Shown here piece by piece: positions 17,123-19,142 of a stretch of 19,142 bases of DNA. The notes under the pieces were generated by a model. The model saw only the letters and a list, made by a program, of their open reading frames with translations, had not been told where the DNA came from and ran no database searches. The translations under genes and the position numbers were made by a program. Source of the stretch: JBBRLA01 sp038231615 (lineage in GTDB: Bacteria > Myxococcota_A > Polyangia > Palsa-1104 > JAEUJZ01); NCBI GenBank assembly GCA_038231615.1, contig JBBRLA010000081.1, positions 1 to 19,142 on the forward strand. The letters are read 5' to 3'. The first letter of the stretch is position 1. Every line of letters begins with the position of its first letter.

Positions 17123-18775
17123 TTACTGTCGAGCGCAGCGGAAGTTGGTCACCTTGCCTGCCGGTGCCATGCCCTTGCGCCAGATGCCGGCCACCGCGCC
17201 GTTCGCGCAGACCCCGGCCTGCGTGCTCGGCAGGGCGCAGAAGCAGGAGTCCGTGGCCTCACCGGCGCAGGCCGCCTTGACGCCGGGATCCTCCGCGGTC
17301 GGCGAGGGGGCCGCCGCCCAGCCCTTGCAGCAGGTGTCGCTGCACACCGGGAACGGCTGGTCTGGAGCGTTGTTGGGGGTCTTGTCGTCCACATCGCCCA
17401 CCAGGCAGACCGGCTTGTTGTTCAGCAGCTTGGGCACGACGTTGATGCACTGCGCTTCCAGCTTGGTCTTGATGGCACTGGCGATGTTGTCCAGTACGTC
17501 CGGGTACTTGGTGACATTGCAGACGCTCTGCTCGATGCTGTCCTTGAACTGCGCGATGAACTTTGACAGACGGACCTGCGGCCGTCCGAAGATCGCCGGC
17601 TCGTCGGCCTTGTAGCAGGCCCCATCCGTCTGCAAGCCGCGGTTCAGGGTATCGGACTTGGTCCCGCCGTTGGTGTAGCTGACGATGAACTGGCCGCTGT
17701 TGTCGGCGCCCTTGTTGGCGCCGATGGCCGGCGACCAGATGCCGCTGATCAGCAGCTTGCTCGACGGACGCAGCGACTGGAAGAAGTTCACGTAGGTGCT
17801 TACCGGCTCCAGGTAGCTTTGAGCCTTCTCGTGGCAGCCGGTCTTCACGCCGGTCTGGTTCAGGGGCTCGGTGCATTCCATGTCGCGGGCGACGCAGCGG
17901 TAGTCGGGGTTATAGCAGTTGTACGGCGCGTTCTTGTCCGGCGCGGCGCAGTCCATGGTGACCGGGTCGTTCTCTTTGCGCCCGCTGGGCACCGTCACCG
18001 AGCAGTCGTCCTCATCGGTGATAAAGATGACCGCCAGCACCGAATTCGGCCGCAGGAAGTCGGTGTTCATCGGGTTGTGACCGTCGAGGGCACGCTTGGC
18101 CCCGTCGAGCTGTCCCTCGATGCCACAGCCAGCGTCGCCGACCAGCGCCATGCACTGGAAGGCCTTCTGCGGGGCCATCGGGTCGGCGCCCTTGATGTTG
18201 TTGACGCCGTTGATCTTCGAGATGAAGCCCTTGCCGTCGACCGGGACAAAGCTCGGGTCGGGGCACAGGGAGTTGCAGGCATCCAAGGCGCCGCTGGTCA
18301 CGCCGGTGCGGGTGTTGCACGCCACCCGCTGCAAGGCGCCGTCATCCCCCTCGAAGCTGTTGCACGAGCCCAGCGACACCGACCACGGGGTGCCGGGCGC
18401 GGTGTAGCTGCCGACGTCCGAGGTGGTGATGCCGACGTGGTAATTGGCGCCGGTGGCGTCGATCTTGGCGATGAACTGCGGGATGGCCGCGGCCAGCGCC
18501 TTCTGCTTCGGGGACATCGACGGCGAATTGTCGATGAGGAAAAGGATGTCGAGGTCCTTCTGCAGCGTGGTGTCGATGTAGTTGTTGCTGACCTGATTGA
18601 AGCAGGCCTTCAACGCAGTGTCGCGATCGGCGGCGGTGGCGGGGTGGTTGTCGGTCCCCACCTTCTGCCCCAGTTCCGGAATGGCGCAGGTGCTGGCCAC
18701 CTGGGGCGAGGTACAAGAGGACAGGGCCACGGCGAGCCCGGCGCCTGTGAGCGCGTGACGAAATAGACGACTCAT
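17123..18775 (-). CDS. VWA-domain lipoprotein, Cys-rich
   Basis: From ATG 18775 the protein has 550 residues. A lipoprotein signal MSRLFRHALTGAGLAVALSS ends at Cys21 in a lipobox-like LSSC, so the mature protein should be anchored on an outer face of the envelope. LDILFLIDNSPSMSPKQKAL (75-94) starts a von Willebrand factor A domain with the MIDAS motif Asp82-x-Ser84-x-Ser86. A later VLAVIFITDEDDCSVTV gives the other metal-site acidic cluster. Many Cys residues suggest disulphides, and the C-terminal region (CSDTCCKGW, CFCAL, CANGA) is a Cys-rich module. Such proteins are common in Myxococcota and related deltaproteobacteria; their ligands are mostly unknown. The frame is open to 18829, but GGAGG at 18788-18784, eight bases upstream, and the signal sequence fix the start at 18775. 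No adjacent partner gene is visible. Confidence 0.88.
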   Translation of the reverse strand: MSRLFRHALTGAGLAVALSSCTSPQVASTCAIPELGQKVGTDNHPATAADRDTALKACFNQVSNNYIDTTLQKDLDILFLIDNSPSMSPKQKALAAAIPQFIAKIDATGANYHVGITTSDVGSYTAPGTPWSVSLGSCNSFEGDDGALQRVACNTRTGVTSGALDACNSLCPDPSFVPVDGKGFISKINGVNNIKGADPMAPQKAFQCMALVGDAGCGIEGQLDGAKRALDGHNPMNTDFLRPNSVLAVIFITDEDDCSVTVPSGRKENDPVTMDCAAPDKNAPYNCYNPDYRCVARDMECTEPLNQTGVKTGCHEKAQSYLEPVSTYVNFFQSLRPSSKLLISGIWSPAIGANKGADNSGQFIVSYTNGGTKSDTLNRGLQTDGACYKADEPAIFGRPQVRLSKFIAQFKDSIEQSVCNVTKYPDVLDNIASAIKTKLEAQCINVVPKLLNNKPVCLVGDVDDKTPNNAPDQPFPVCSDTCCKGWAAAPSPTAEDPGVKAACAGEATDSCFCALPSTQAGVCANGAVAGIWRKGMAPAGKVTNFRCARQ

Positions 18776-18783
18776 GACAAAGG

Positions 18784-18788
18784 CCTCC
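18784..18788 (-). promoter_or_regulatory. Ribosome binding site of the VWA lipoprotein gene
   Basis: GGAGG on the minus strand stands eight bases before ATG 18775. It is the strongest Shine-Dalgarno sequence in the window and decides the start over the upstream ATG at 18829. Confidence 0.75.
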
Positions 18789-18826
18789 GTTGGGTTCGGT
18801 GTCTCACAGGGCCAGGGGCCTGACAC

Positions 18827-18868
18827 CACGATATTCGTGAAACTAACTCAAAAAGTGACTTGTCGCAA
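18827..18868 (-). promoter_or_regulatory. Possible promoter and 13-bp palindromic operator of the VWA lipoprotein
   Basis: On the minus strand TTGCGA (18868-18863) is followed after 17 bp by TAGTTT (18845-18840). Directly downstream lies CACGA-TAT-TCGTG (18827-18839), a perfect inverted repeat around TAT that would cover the transcription start. The promoter match is only moderate. Confidence 0.35.
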
Positions 18869-19010
18869 GCCTGCGTCCGGCGGTGGGCTGACTTCAGACG
18901 GCCCAGGCGTTAGCGGCCCGTTTCTTAGTTCCTGGTATTTTGGGACGCGAAGCGCCGGGACCTTACAAGAAAATTTGGAAAACTGAGCCTTGGCGCTTGA
19001 TTCTGGGCCT
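18869..19010. other. Non-coding stretch between the lipoprotein promoter and the tandem repeats
   Basis: No convincing gene is present. The segment includes an A/T-richer patch (ACAAGAAAATTTGGAAAACT, near 18965-18984), unlike the rest of the window. It also holds CGCGAAGCGCCGGG (18946-18959), which resembles the reverse complement of part of the 33-bp repeat with two bases missing. The 367 bases from 18776 to the window end hold no other identified gene. Confidence 0.5.
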
Positions 19011-19142
19011 GCGATCAATGAACCGCGGCGCCCGGGGCGCTTCGCGATCAATGAACCGCGGCGCCCGGGGCGCTTCGCGATCAATGAACCGCGGCGCCCG
19101 GGGCGCTTCGCGATCAATGAACCGCGGCGCCCGGGGCGCTTC
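19011..19142. repeat. Four perfect 33-bp tandem repeats reaching the window end
   Basis: Identical 33-bp units start at 19011, 19044, 19077 and 19110 and the fourth ends exactly at the last base, so the array may continue. Each unit begins GCGATCAATGAACC and contains the palindrome GCGCCCGGGGCGC at unit positions 18-30. There are no spacers, so this is not a CRISPR array. The unit length is a multiple of three, and frames are open on both strands: RSMNRGARGAS per unit on plus, and KRPGRRGSLIA or EAPRAPRFIDR per unit on minus. It could therefore be a coding repeat of a gene beyond the window or a non-coding minisatellite. Confidence 0.95.

Noticed and set aside
18848..19117. An 89-residue minus-strand protein with IAKRPGRRGSL repeats
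   Set aside because: It starts within the repeat array, lacks a ribosome binding site and continues into sequence with no family features. A coding role cannot be judged without the sequence beyond the window.
19011..19142. CRISPR array
   Set aside because: The units are directly adjacent and identical, with no variable spacers, and no cas genes are in the window.

Overview
The window is GC-rich, densely packed bacterial DNA. The gene set suggests a deltaproteobacterial or Myxococcota-like organism: a Cys-rich lipoprotein with a von Willebrand factor A (VWA) MIDAS motif, an NtrC-type sigma-54 activator with a long Pro/Gly/Ala linker, a PP2C phosphatase, and a cinA-recA pair. This placement is inference from gene types and composition, not from a marker-gene search.

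Layout. Positions 1-2254 hold surface-glycan genes: a partial GT-C membrane glycosyltransferase (minus strand) divergent from a GT2 glycosyltransferase and a UDP-glucuronate decarboxylase (plus strand). Positions 2257-5003 hold an aldehyde dehydrogenase (minus) divergent from a small alpha/beta-hydrolase lipoprotein (plus). Positions 4953-7291 form a minus-strand pair in which an orphan response-regulator sigma-54 activator is translationally coupled to a multipass membrane protein. Positions 7451-10648 (plus) hold a single-pass membrane protein of unknown function and a DUF2723/TMEM260-like membrane protein. Positions 10857-11338 (plus) hold a DUF433/DUF5615 toxin-antitoxin pair. Positions 11508-14154 (minus) hold cinA and recA. 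Positions 14400-17056 (plus) form a tight three-gene set: PP2C phosphatase, a flavin-dependent halogenase-like monooxygenase, and an SRPBCC/START-like protein. Positions 17123-18775 (minus) hold the VWA lipoprotein. The window ends in four perfect 33-bp tandem repeats that run to its last base.

How the genes may work together. The glycan genes plausibly supply and transfer nucleotide- or lipid-linked sugars, including UDP-xylose, to the envelope. cinA-recA is a recognised DNA-repair and NAD-salvage pairing with a good promoter at 14164-14192. PP2C, halogenase-like enzyme and SRPBCC protein look co-transcribed from a TTGACA/TAAAGT promoter; the substrate is unknown and no PKS/NRPS genes are in view.

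The observations most worth following are: extended -10 elements placed about 6-7 bases before start codons, suggesting leaderless mRNAs; the halogenase-like operon; the clustered TGTACA dyads at the cinA start; the orphan sigma-54 activator coupled to an unknown membrane protein; and the 33-bp palindrome-bearing tandem repeat.
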